Origin: Gnomoniopsis sp. IMI 355080
Taxonomy: Eukaryota; Ascomycota; Sordariomycetes; Diaporthales; Gnomoniaceae
Direction: 5' to 3'
Length of the DNA stretch: 64,000 nt
NCBI GenBank assembly: GCA_027946555.1
Contig: JAPEVC010000002.1
Coordinates: 186,001 to 250,000 of the forward strand
In this document: in pieces, positions 23,329 to 35,171 of the stretch
How the letters are laid out: each line of letters starts with the position of its first letter
How positions within the stretch are numbered: the stretch's first letter is position 1
Position numbers and translations under genes: made by a program
Notes under the pieces: generated by a model
What the model was told of the DNA's origin: nothing
Database searches by the model: none
The model's input: only the letters and a program-made list of their open reading frames with translations

Positions 23329-26300
23329 ATGTTCGATGTTCTGTCCCATCATATCCGTCGCGCTGCACTTTCAACAGCCTCGTTGACCACTATGCAGTCG
23401 AACCGTGGAAGGTACGATTCGCTCCAACCGGGGCTGAGGGAGGACCGATCGCGGGCTCAAGAAATCCGCCCATTGCGTAGCGTTCGCAAGCGCCACGGCG
23501 TTGTTGGGCCAGCACAAGAATTGTTGCCTGGAAGTGCTCCAGACCTAGGCTTGGGTTTGCTGACCGAGCTCGCTGAACTTTCACTGAACAAGAGGGGCTC
23601 AGGCTTCGATCTTGACTTGAACCTCGCACTTGCTCTAGTCTCACCTAGACACCCGCCTGCAAACCGCAACTCACAACAACAGCGCCAGCACTTGACCAAC
23701 ATCGGACAGGCCCGAGCACCCAACATGTACGGGATGGACGAGGCCATCCAGGAGAGGGAGGCACTCATGGCCAGCCTGGCCCACATCTCGGACGAGACCA
23801 AGTCTCAGTGTCGCATCAATGTTCTCGAACTCTTTTCTGACATGGACCCTCACCATTTGAGCCTAGTTTGTGAGCAAGGTCGCTGGAATCCGGAAGATGT
23901 CATTAGCCAGGTTGTGAACGACATGGAGGATGGCAAGCCATACCCCAAAATTCAAAAGACCAATCTCAAGAGGAAACGAGAGGACGAAGAAGATGCTACT
24001 TCACCCGAAAATGCAGCCAAAAAGTGGGACAATGTCGGACGAAGATCGCAGTTCAGAGACGCAAAGTCCTCATATACCAGAATGAGGTCAGTGTCACCAA
24101 ATAACATTACTCACGATTGTGATATCTGCATGTCTTTTCAGTTATACTGACCCCCCTTAGTCACTCAATTCTTCAGCAGTTCTTTCCACAAATGTACGTG
24201 GAGAATCTCAAGTCCTTCATGGCGCTGAACGGCGGCATCCTCTACCCCACGTACCTCCTTTTGAGTAAGGCTACCGCGCAAGGCGACGAGGCGAATCCAC
24301 TCTTCAAGAAGAAAAAGGGCAGGGTGCCCAAAAACCCGCCCTTTCTGGCTAGCGTCCTGGATGAGCGCATTCGAGATTGCCGAGACGAGGGCGAGCGTGA
24401 AGCACTGGAAGAAGTGCGTGCCGCCCGAATCGCCGAACACATCGAAGCTGACGAAGCTGCCGAGGCAAGGCATAAGGAACAACAAGAGCTGGAGAATCTT
24501 GAGACAGCAAAGGCAGAGGGCACTATCACCGATTGCGGATGCTGTTTCGTCGAGTTTGCGATCAACAGGATGGTCCACTGCGACGGCGAGGAAGTCCATG
24601 TAAGTAAACCCATCCCAAGGTCTTTCTATGCAGGCTTGAACAGTCTCTCATTGTTCGTCTTCTACGTCAGTTCTTCTGTCGAGATTGTGCGCGGACTATG
24701 GCCGAAACACAGATCGGCATGGCCAAGTATCATCTGGAGTGCATGTCTACAGATGGCTGCACTGGCGGTTTTGCTCGTAATCAGCGCGAGATCTTTTTGG
24801 ACGCCAAGTCGCGAATAGCATTGGAACAAATCGAGATGGATGCCAGTATACGTGCGTCGGGCATCGATAACATCGAAAGCTGCCCGTTCTGTCCTTTTGC
24901 AGCAGTAAGTTGTCTCGTACCTGGGCCGCAGCGTGCATCCAACCTTCTTTGGCGGCTAACAACGAACACCAACAGGAATACCCCGACCTTGAGGTCAACA
25001 AGGAATTCCGCTGCCTCCACAAGGATTGTGGAATCGTGAGCTGTCGGGCGTGCCGAAAAGAGACGCACATTCCCAAAACCTGCGAGGAGGCAGCGCTTGA
25101 ACAGGGCCATTCTGCGCGCCATGGGATAGAAGAAGCTATGTCTGAAGCCCTGATACGGAAGTGCAACAAGTGCGCTATGCCATTTATCAAGGAAAATGGC
25201 TGCAACAAAGTAAGATCGAAATCACATTAGTGCATCACACATATACATAGGGCTGACCAGTATCCTTAGATGACCTGCACGAAATGCGGCAATATACAGT
25301 GCTACGTATGCTCCAAATCTTGCGATTACTCTCATTTCAACGATACCAGACGGGGAGGGAAAGCGGGTAACTGCGACCTCTTTGACAAAGAAGGAGTCGA
25401 AGCTCGACATCAAGCAGAGGTCAAGGCTGCAGAGGAAGAGGCTCGCGAGAAGGTCCAAGAGGAGCATAAGGATCTCAACCCTGAACTTCTAAAGTTCAAG
25501 GAGTCCGAGAAGATCAAGCAAGATGAGGCACGCAAACAGAATCGTGAGTCTGGCGTCTTAAAGCACAAGCACGCGAAGTGGTATTCGCGTGATTATTATA
25601 GGCACTGATCTTGCTGACATATTTTAGTTGGGGGTATACATCCCGCTCGTATGCACGCGCAAATGGCGGCTAGGCGTCGCAATCATTATCGTGCTCTCGC
25701 AGGGGCTGTCCCACAGGCTATGGCCCCAGGCAGAGCAGAGGCTGCCCCTGGCTTCCCGCCTGCTCTGAATCCTTATGATCGGGTCGCTGCCGCCCATGAC
25801 CTTCCTCGCCTGCCTGGCCTTGCTCGCGGTGCACGTCAAGAACTAGCTATGGGCCCTGCTTTGGATTATGTATTGGGTGCGCACGCAGGTCAGGTGCAAG
25901 TTCCAGCCCCGTTTGCACCAGTCGCACCAATTCCTGCCCAAGCTCTTGGTGTAGCCCCCGCGCCTCAGCCTCATGCCGACTATGGCATGGCGCAGATGAT
26001 GCATTTTGGGCCATTCGGAAACGGTGTCCTGGACCAGGCCATGGACTTGGCTCGGCGGAGTATGCCACCTCACAACTATTTCGACGTTCAGCGTCCTCAG
26101 GACGCCGCTAATCCGAACCTTCACAGGCCTGCAAGGGTGGCTCCCGAGAACTGGCCGTTGAATTTCCCTGGGCCTGGCCATTTTGGCTTTCCATCTTCTC
26201 CTTCCCAAGAACCGACCCCTCTCGCTGAGCCTTTACGACAACGCGTACCATTCTTACCAGAGCGGGAATCTCCACCTCCGGGGCAGGGCCGAGGGATTCG

Positions 26301-26457
26301 AGATGACCCCATTGATCTGTCGTCACCAAACGGGCACGATATGTTCGACTTGAATTTTGGTGAGGGCGAAGTTGGAGCTGCTCGCAAGATCTGGGACCTT
26401 GAGGAAGACAACTTGTGGCGAAACATGTTGGACATTACGAAACACCCTGGTTTTTGA
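23329..26457 (+). CDS. RBR-type (RING-IBR-RING) E3 ubiquitin ligase, RNF216-like
   Basis: Six exons: 23329-24086, 24161-24599, 24671-24904, 24976-25209, 25270-25543 and 25628-26457, giving up to 922 residues. The introns are 60-84 bases and all joins keep frame. RING1 begins CGCCFVEF with the HFFCRDCA pair across an intron. The IBR follows with CPFCPFA, CLHKDCGIVSCRACRKE and H-x4-C. RING2 has RKCNKCAMPFIKENGCNKMT, CGNIQCYVC and HFND. The Cys in ENGC aligns with the catalytic Cys of RBR ligases such as Parkin C431, so ubiquitin transfer through a thioester is expected. A charged helical stretch follows RING2, then a long Pro/Ala/Met-rich tail. The start is uncertain: the frame is open from 23329, but the family-like part begins at MYGMDEAIQERE (23726). 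Confidence 0.88.
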
Positions 26458-27479
26458 TTGATAATGGTGCATTGATCGGAAGGGACTGGAATCATTCTAG
26501 CCACCCCCGGAGACTCACTGATAAGGTCCAGCAGCCATCAGGAGTTCCGCCGTCAACACCCTCTGAGGTCGAGTTCTTCCTGGCCAACAGACAGTCAGAT
26601 GTGGGCTAGATGGCATCTGCAACGAGGTGTGGGAAGTAGTACAAAATGGATGCATAATTAAATGAAGATTGTGTGGCTTGAGAATGTTGGTATGTGGGCT
26701 TTGCCCTTCCCTTCTCGACCATGCATGGTCTTTGATACGGCAAGGGGGCTTTAGGGACCGGCATCAAGTCTACGAAACCCGACGCAATCGTACATACTAA
26801 ATTAAGGTTGCTTGTGCATAAGCTACGTGTTGTGACAAATGTGATGCTGTGTCTTGACGGCACCAAATCTGTTAGACTGCCTCTTTCCGTTATTAACCAG
26901 CCATTGAACAACAAACCGATCTGTATCTAGTTCTAGGCTCGTACGCTATTGGGCTTCCCGAGAACCCCTGACGCTCGGGATTTTTCAGCACGCCGTCTGA
27001 CAACGATCAACTTTCAGTCATGCCGTCGAGACTCTTCGCAGTATCTTGATTAGGAACATCCCGCTTGGTATCCCACCAACGTCTTGTATCAGCAGCCTCA
27101 CTCGAATCCGACTGTGCGCCCACCCACCTTCAAAGGCGAAGCTCGCAGGACGTGTTGACGGGGACAGCATGTGTGCTTGTGCTCTAGCCGCGGTGATTTC
27201 TTCGCCTGTTGACCGTCAAGGGAGGAGGGTCGACTCAGACTAATCATGCATAGAATGGCGGTCTGACAATAGCACCTTGGCCTTTTGATATCCGTGATAA
27301 ATCGCACACCCTCATCGACTGCGCGAAACTTCCCAGACTTGTGTCTTCAATGAAGAAGATTACACAAATGCGGAAGCGCGATGGAAAAGGGTCCAGCTTG
27401 GACAACAGAGCCGTGAAGGCGGGCCTCAAGAGGTCTTGATGCCACACTGTTACAGAGCTACATTTTCAAAGACCTCCTC
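26458..27479. other. Convergent intergenic region
   Basis: Three-prime flanks of the RBR ligase and the Dcc1-like gene. No coding sequence was recognised. Confidence 0.6.
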
Positions 27480-27845
27480 TCATCTCGTCCTTCCAAATTT
27501 CTCATGCCACTTGCCCCTCACAGCTATGGTCGGCGCCGAAGCGCCCTCGACCTCGGGCATCAGCTCGACCATCTCGTGGACGGTCGCAACCGCGTCTAGA
27601 CTCTGGTTTCGCGTCGCTTGTAGAATTATCAACGCGTTGGACGTGTTTTTCTGGCGAAGTGACCAGGTCTTGTTGTCGGGCGTCCGCACGAGGCCTGCTG
27701 TAGGAGTCGACTCAAGACGAAGCGCCGGGGGGTTGTCGGACTCGAGGAGGGCGAGCAGTTCGGGGGGCAGCTCGAGTAGCTTGTAAGTTGTTGCCGTGGG
27801 CGCGTGATTGAGGGGTGTGCCGGTGGTGGGCTGTGTGAGGTCCAT
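27480..27845 (-). CDS. Short Dcc1-like protein (sister chromatid cohesion)
   Basis: A single exon of 121 residues. YKLLELPPELLALLESDN, then a short gap, then VRTPDNKTWSLRQKNTSNAL is the pattern of the N-terminal domain of Dcc1, a subunit of the Ctf18-RFC clamp loader that handles PCNA during cohesion. The C-terminus GKWHEKFGRTR is followed directly by a stop. Typical Dcc1 proteins are about three times longer and end in winged-helix domains. No downstream exon in frame was found between 27480 and 26460. The protein may be a genuinely short family member, or a downstream exon may have been missed. The start is the first ATG of the frame. The upstream flank of about 1.1 kb is shared with the RhoGEF. 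Confidence 0.72.
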   Translation of the reverse strand: MDLTQPTTGTPLNHAPTATTYKLLELPPELLALLESDNPPALRLESTPTAGLVRTPDNKTWSLRQKNTSNALIILQATRNQSLDAVATVHEMVELMPEVEGASAPTIAVRGKWHEKFGRTR

Positions 27846-28978
27846 TTTTGGACAAATGGAAAGTGAGCAGGGCGCGTATGTGTAAGATACAGGGTTGGAT
27901 ATATAGATTTCGTAGGTGGTTGAAGTTGACGACAGTGTCTAATAAATTCGGGTCCCGGTCCGGAGTGGGCCGAAGAAGAGCTGCCAGGGCCAGGGCCAGG
28001 GCAGGGCTGGCCCGAGTTATTTAAGCCCCAGCCACCGCGAACAGGGATCCGCGCTTGGCTTTCCAATGTGAGGTAACCATGCCGGCCATGGTGGGGTGAA
28101 TTGTTTACTTGACGACCACACCGCCTTCTTTGCATGAGGACGAGGACGAGGACCGCTCACAGTCTCACTCGCTTGACTTTTATTATTCAAGCTTCGACTC
28201 AAGGTTCTGTAACCAGGTTTCCCGTCTGGCTCCACCCCCGATGAGATCCGAAATCTGACACGCTCGACTCCTCCACCACCACGCACACCTTGCTTGACTG
28301 ACTGACTGATCTGATCGCGTCCGTCACTGCTGGGTCTGGTCCTGATCCTGTACTGTTCTGTTCTCTTCTTTTTCTCAAGCACGGCATCCAGGCCTCACTG
28401 TGCACCGGTCTCAGCTTGGTTCGACTCTTTCTGCTTCTTGTACATTGTTTGGCTTGTTTATTGCGAGTCTGTCCCCTCATTTGGCAAGCCATATCAACAC
28501 CTGCTCCGGCAACACAGTCTCACTACATTTCCTCGACGGCGCACACGAAGTATCATACCGACCATCTCTCGCTTCCACCATCCAATTACCTCTTCCCGGA
28601 AGCTCTCACAGGTTGGCAGGCTGCAGCTTGGCTTGACCTGTCAAAGCACTCCCTCATATCCATTTGTGCAAAGTCACTTGGGTGCGCATCGACCACACGA
28701 CCGGCCTGCATCTCACAGTTGCTACTGCAGGTTCCCGCTGCACAAGAACCCACGCCATTGGACGACGCTCAGCTCTCTCTTTAATTTTGTTTTTCGTCCC
28801 AGATCGCGGTTTTCCCTTACTCGCCAGCCTTTCTTTACCTCCAATTACCACCTCCGTGCCCGGCCCTCGACCGACAGATCCAAAACGTCGTCGCCATCCT
28901 CGACACCAGCCTGGTCCCTACTTGTCACTTGCGCGCAGATTTGTCCGACAAATCATGCCAAAGGCCCATTGAGCGGCC
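27846..28978. other. Divergent promoter region and long pyrimidine-rich leader
   Basis: The part from about 28140 to 28978 is rich in C and T and holds several upstream ATG codons; one open frame (28438-28995) overlaps the RhoGEF start in another frame. A leader intron cannot be ruled out. No separate gene is supported. Confidence 0.5.
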
Positions 28979-31900
28979 ATGGTTCGTGTCACTGAGGAAC
29001 TGGCCCTCGCGCCCGAGCATGTCACCCTTTACTATGCCAACGATCATCTGCTGGGTCATCTGCCGGTCCTGGTCTTCCACGGCGCATCCACCACCGCGAA
29101 CTACACTCACAACAGCTCGCGCATACAGATCCACGTATTTAGTCCCGCTGGATACCAGTCATATCCACGGCTCACCGTTCAACCGAATTCGCCCTTTTAC
29201 TCAGTCGTCAGCCACTTACCGCGTGAGTTCCAAGGAGACGAGACATGGCGAGGTATCGCCTTTGGCCTGTTCAAGTACTTTGCCGAGCTGCCGGACGTTG
29301 TGAAGAACCACCTGAAGAAACAATTTCCCACCATACGAGGGAACCGCCCCGGCTCTGGTCCTACTTTGTTCAGCGAACAACATGCCGCTGACCTCGCCAA
29401 GTCCATGGTCAAGTCAGACAACACAGCCGACGTCATCAACGCACTATCTGGCGCTCTGCAGACTCAGCATGTCAGTAACGTGGACATCGATTTGGTCCTG
29501 CCGCCAGGCGCCATCATACCGCTCAACAATGACGAGCTAGAGGAGGTGCCTGACGACGAGGATGACATCCTGGATCCGACACTGAGGCAGTATGGAATGT
29601 ACACCCCATTGGTGAGACTCTGGGGTGAGCCTGTATTTTTGCCCACGTCCAAACTAAGAAGGGCACCGTCGAAACCCACCTCGCTAAACAGGGGCAAGTC
29701 ATTTTCAAGAGACCAGAAGGAGGACCTCAAGATGAAGTTGGCGGAACTTGTCGAAACGGAGGAGCGCTATGTGGCAAAGGTGGAGGATCTAGTCAAAAAC
29801 ATAGCCGAGGACTTTCGTAAATGCGCCAGGAACCGCTCGCGCGAGAGTGTTAGTCCGACCGAGGAGGAAGTGGATAAGTTATTTCCAAAGTCGGCTGATA
29901 AGATCCTGGAGCTCAATACTGCATTTATGCAAGAACTCAGGAAAGTTCTGACGGACACCGAGGACATCGATCAGGTGGCGTCTCAAGAGAGTGTTGTCAG
30001 GGTGGGCACTTCTGCAAAATCCAAGGACCCAAGTGGTGCGCTTTCTGTGGCGAGGCTGTTCCTTGAATGGTTCCCAAAGTTCACCGACAGCTATCAGAAC
30101 TACATACGGGCGAGCCAGAACTTTCCCACGCTACTGAACGGTTTCCTCGACAAACAGTCCAGTTTCCGGCAAAGGGTGGCGCAGACTGGCGAACAAACAA
30201 TTCGCTCAGCCCTCATCGAGCCAGTTCAGCGATTACCGCGTTACAGCCTGCTCATCGATCAGATTGTTGGATGTTTGCCTATTACACATCCGGCTCTTCA
30301 AATAATGCTCAAGGCAAGGGATATCATAACGAACATATGCTCCATGGACGAACCGATGGTAGACAAACCTCACGTCACGAACCGCCTACGGAATATGGTC
30401 GAATGCTGGCCCATCGATTTGGAACCCCAAGGCCGCCTGATTCTAGCGATTGATTTTGCTGAACTCACTCCGCCTTTCAAGCTTGATGCACCCGTGCCTG
30501 GGGGCCTGGACGCGTCTGGTATCCTTCTTCTCTTCTCCGATTGCGTTGTGCTGGTCAGCAAGAAGTCAGTCACAAGCACAACTGGCAAAAATCTAGTCCG
30601 GGAAATTGATAGACCATCTCCAGCTGGACTTCTGGCTTCAATGACGAACGCGGCAGGTGGGCCAGGCTCCTACGATCTCGTATTTACGGGATGGCAACAT
30701 CTTGCAGATGTCCGATTCACCGAATCCGCTGATGGTCGCTTGGTATGGATGACTTCTACTCAAGAGATGAGAGCAGCATACACTAGCGACTTCGGCATAG
30801 GCAAAGGCATCACGTCCCGGTGCCTTGTCCTGCAGGAGGCTTTCGAAGGACGAGCGGGCAAATTGAGCGAGGAGATCGTCAAAGCGCGAGTCGAAGGTCG
30901 CTTCTCTGAATCCGAACGAGAGACACCCATGTGGACTCTCAGGACGGCCAGGATGCCTGAAAACAACCTGGGGCTGCACGCAGCTGTGTTCTCGGAAGCC
31001 GCGGAGCAATTAGTCGAAGGTCGTAAGGAGCCTGCTTCCATTCGCATCGTGATCGACAATGACAGGGGCACCAAGGGACATCCAGTCGGACACTACGGCG
31101 TTGAAATAGTAACTGAAGTCAGGAGTGGCGATTTGAGACGTATCCGCATGTCTACACTTGGTCTGAATGGCAAACAGTATACGGACGATGTTGCTCTAGA
31201 GGACTTCATACCTACTCTTTCCAGGCGAAGTAAGTCTACCCCTTGCTCTGTTCTTTGTGTAGCTGCTAACGTTCGTAATAGTCATTCAGCTGCTCAGCAA
31301 TCAGAACAACGTTGCCAATCCGCGTCTTGTTCCTGCACTTGTTTCCTACTACACCAAGATTGGGAGGAATCTCGCATTCAACACCAGAGCAGAAAAGACA
31401 AGATCTTTTCTCTCCACTTCGCCCGTCAAAATGCTGTCAAGTTTCCTCGGCGGCAGCACGCCTGATATTACGTCTCAAAGCCCGCCAAAGCAGAAGGGCG
31501 GTGGCATGCTCAGCCCCCCTCCCCTTATCCAAGCAGCGGCTTCCAAGGAGTCTCTTGTTGAGTCTATAAGAAGTCGCCATAGCCGAGACAACTTTCCCAT
31601 CGGCCAGGAGGGCGACGAGCGACCTGACAATCCCTTGGTTCGTCTCGAGCACACTTTCACTGGATATGTCGCGTGTCTGCAGTCCCGCAAGGGGTATTTC
31701 TTTGGAAGACTTATGCTGAACAGATCCATGGTCGATGAACTCGCTGTGAACGATCTTTACAATCGGCTCATGGAGAGCCCGTACGATCTGGAAGCATCTG
31801 CAGATGTATCCTCAGAAACCATGTTTGTGGCCTTCGAGAAATTTGTGCGCATAGCATGGCAGGAACAGATGGGACCTGTCATGTCGACCAAGCACCTTGA

Positions 31901-33791
31901 CTTGCTGCTGCAACGAGCAAGCCGAAAAGTCCCAGGTGAATTCGGCGACTTCGTACGATACCTTTTTAACGAAATGGCACCGCAAAACCGTAGGGCTTTC
32001 ACTGCATTGATCAAGCTGCTCGCCGACTTACTTGACGGATGCGGCAACGACAGTGACCGCGGTGCCCTGACTCTCGCCTTTGCACAGCTCTTGGTCGATG
32101 ACGCCGATGCGCATGTGTACATCAATCTACTCGACCGACTAGTGGAAGACGCGGACCGCATCTTTGAAGATCCGCTGGCTGCTCTCGCCGCCTCCTTTGA
32201 ACGAGCCTCCGCTTACGAGTCCATGAACTCAACGGTGCGCAGCCATAAGTCTGGATCTGGATCCTTCACGTCAAACACATCTTCACTTCGAAAGAAATGG
32301 GGTTTCGACAACCTTCTTCGCCAAAACAGCAAGAATGACGGTGATAGAACATCAGTTTGGCGTACCCTGAGCAAACATGGTCGGAATCCTGCAACAGGAG
32401 AGAGCTCAAGCATGTCACGAGCGGCCATTAGCCGCTCGAAGTCTATTGACGTGGGAGCGGCAACCGTGCCTAACAAGCTCAGACGGCCAGGCTCACGCGA
32501 TAGGCCGCGTGTTGCTGGTGCGTTCGATGACTTGAATGCACGACCTCCGAGCCAACATAGACCAGCCAGTTCGCATCGGCTGCAGACCATGGAGACGATC
32601 GGCGAACCTCCACTTGGTGAGCCGGAAATTGAAGTCATCGAGCCACCGAAATCAAGCCTCAAGATCAAGCGGCGAAGCTCGCTATCGGACCTGAAGAGCC
32701 TGATGGACAATGTCACTTTGGAAGACGATACACCGGTGGCCTCCCCAGCGCCTCTGCACGTTGAGAAAGACAGAGACATATCACCGACTGCTTCACCGAT
32801 GCCTTTGAATATTGCGAAGCAGACATCGGGAAAATTCAATTCCTCACCTCGCATTCCAGTGCCGTCTAAACTCCCAAAGACATCACCAAAGTCGTCACCA
32901 AAGTCGTCACCCAAGGTTTCCACTGTGAACCCACCGTCGTCACCAAGTAAGACGAGCAAGATCCCAATGACACCTCAGTCTCAGAGCTTGCGGTCGCCCC
33001 GGCCGAGGGTCATCGCTAAGGGCGAAGCCATTCAAAACGTTTTCGCTACGCCTCAGGCATCGCCGTCGACAGGCTTGATAAAACGCAAGCATGCTAAGAC
33101 CATGTCGGCGTCAACCATCCCGTCGCTGAAGCCGTCTCGTCTACCAATGGCTGGTGCATTCACCCCGATGTCCGCCGAATTCTCCAAATCTGCTGGTAGC
33201 CCCGTGAGGTCGCCTACGCAAAAGTTGAAACTGCAATCACCACAGAAGCTCAGAGAACGTCTCCAGACGGAGAAGAAAGCAGTAGAAAACGTCGACTCCG
33301 ACCTCAGGTCCGAGCTCTCCCGCATTTCTGAGGACATGGCGCGCGTCAACAACCACATGCCACGCTCAAACACGCAAGACCTGCGGAAGCTTTCCGCCTC
33401 TGTCAAGGCACTGGAAGAACGGATTCCGCAGGTCCTCCAAGAGCTTGACGAGCGCCACAAGACCATGCAAGAGGACATGGAGGCCTCTCTTAAGGCGAGC
33501 GAAGCGAAGGTGAAAGCAATTGACCAGCTGTACAAGGAGGCGACGGCCGAAAACGAGCTGCTGTACGAGAAGTTCAACACCGAGTTGGGAAAGATTGTTA
33601 AGGCGATACGTGGGAAAGGCCGCGAGGACCGCGAGGAGCTTGTGACAAAGCTAAAGGATCAGAGCGAAGAGACGGCATATGTGAAGAAGGAGAATGCGAG
33701 GTTGAGAAGGGAGACTGTTAGCTTAAGGGCGTTGTTGAAGGGAAGTGGCCCCGGCGGGCTAGGCAATGGCAGGAGAGAGTCGTTGGAGTAG
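28979..33791 (+). CDS. DH-domain Rho guanine nucleotide exchange factor with RhoGAP-like region
   Basis: Two exons, 28979-31229 and 31282-33791, joined across a 52-base intron (GTAAGT..TAG) to give 1586 residues. Residues about 245-470 form a DH (Dbl homology) domain that would load GTP onto a Rho-family GTPase: LAELVETEERYVAKVEDLVK, LFLEWFPKFTDSYQNYIRAS and the typical ALIEPVQRLPRYSLLIDQIV. A PH-like region follows (about 500-620: RLILAIDFAELTP, GILLLFSDCVVLVSKK). After the intron, residues about 885-1075 resemble the all-helical RhoGAP fold (GEFGDFVRYLFNEMAPQNRR, DRGALTLAFAQLLV), but the arginine-finger motif is not seen. The rest is Ser/Pro-rich (PKSSPKSSPK near 1300) and ends in a coiled coil (about 1420-1570). 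Size and DH position recall the fungal Bud3 group of Rho4 activators, but the assignment is tentative. Confidence 0.87.
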
Positions 33792-34333
33792 GAAGCACAT
33801 GGTTGAGTAAAAGCTTACCTGTTCTGGTATGCTGATTCGCGGCGTTTCTGAGGCATTTTCAGGTCTACAACTTGGTTTGGTGGTGGCAGCCTATACGATA
33901 TCATTGGCAAGGAGTTGTTATTTTTGTGTTCTTTTAGTTGCTGGGGGAAGGAGTCGGATTCTCTCTGGAGGTGTTCAAGGGATACCTTTGTACGGATGAT
34001 GTCCAGCAATATCCACGGCAAGAGGGCTGGGCTGGCGAAGGCTGGGAAACAAAGCCTGGGGAATGATGTGTTTGGCTTGGATGATGCACGTGTGAAAGAA
34101 AACCACCAGATCATATGTCTAGGATGGGCAAAGGGAAAATGCAAACTCCGGAATTCGGAAATACGAACTCGTCGAAAGATTCTTGTTTACTACGTTGGTG
34201 TTTTTTTGTGACGCTGTAAATGCTGCCTAACCGTGATGCGCCCGACCAGATTCTTGCCTTGACTTTGCGTGATACTACACTGTGTGCCTAGTGGCCAATG
34301 CTGAAAGACGTGCTGACTTATATTGTGAATCTT
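33792..34333. other. Convergent intergenic region
   Basis: Three-prime flanks of the RhoGEF gene and the MscL-type gene. No gene was seen. Confidence 0.6.
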
Positions 34334-35171
34334 CTACAGCGGATTCCGCTGTACAGGGTCCTCTCGTCCGTCGACCCAACTGGTGCAATTGACACAGCGT
34401 TTGGCCTATTGTCCACACAGGTCGGTCAGTCAGGCTGTGAGGGCCGCGGTGCACTGACTGCGACTTTACGAGCAGGGTGGGTAGGTAGGTAGATATGCAA
34501 CATACCTTCTCATTGATCCTCTTCTTACAATACCGGCATTTGACCGTGTGCTTGATGATGGGATCACGGCTGAAATACTCATACAAACTAGCGAGGCCGT
34601 ATAGCGCCATGCCCAAGCCGATAAAGTTGATGGTTTTATTCAAAAAGACACCGTCTGCAAGCATTTCCAATCAGCCATGCTCTGATAGCAAATACGTGGA
34701 CATGGTGAATTAAGACTTACAGGCCATCACTACCGCGCCATCATCTTGGGCTTGCTCAATGGTGTTGTATCCGCCCCATTTCTTGTAGTTGTCGCCGGCT
34801 TGGAGGACGGCGAATTTGAAGTCCAAGTTGGCGTTGAGGGGAAGGATGACGGATAGGGGCGGGAGGAGGATGTCTGATACAAAGGAGGTCACGACGGTGG
34901 TGAAAGCCTGGGCGAGGCTGAGAGGCGTGTGTAAAAAAAACAAAGGGTCAGTTTTCATGGGAAGAATGATGAAAAGTAGGTGCCTGCGATAGGACGTTGC
35001 AACCTTTCGGTTACCTGATTTACACACTCACATTAAACCGAATGCTATTTCCAGGATGTTGCCTTGTGTTGCAAAATCCACAAATCCATCAAGTATACGA
35101 CGGGTCTTGCGAGTGCCATACTCGATGAGACTCTCTTCCTCCTGGCCAGTGGCACCGAGACGAAGAGGCAT
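34334..35171 (-). CDS. MscL-type large-conductance mechanosensitive channel
   Basis: Four exons on the minus strand: 35032-35171, 34721-34917, 34506-34654 and 34334-34405, giving 185 residues. All three introns have GT..AG ends and keep frame. The core follows bacterial MscL: GFVDFATQGNILEIAFGLIL (N-terminal helix and start of TM1), FTTVVTSFVSDILLPPLSVI (TM1 and loop), then FLNKTINFIGLGMALYGLAS (TM2). In bacteria the channel opens under membrane tension to release solutes. The C-terminus differs from bacterial MscL: CRYC and CVNC flank the last intron and form a likely four-Cys zinc-binding unit in the soluble tail. Related fungal gated mechanosensitive channels are known. Cell location is not evident; no signal peptide is seen. 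Start MPLRLGATGQEEES is preferred over an upstream in-frame ATG. Confidence 0.88.
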
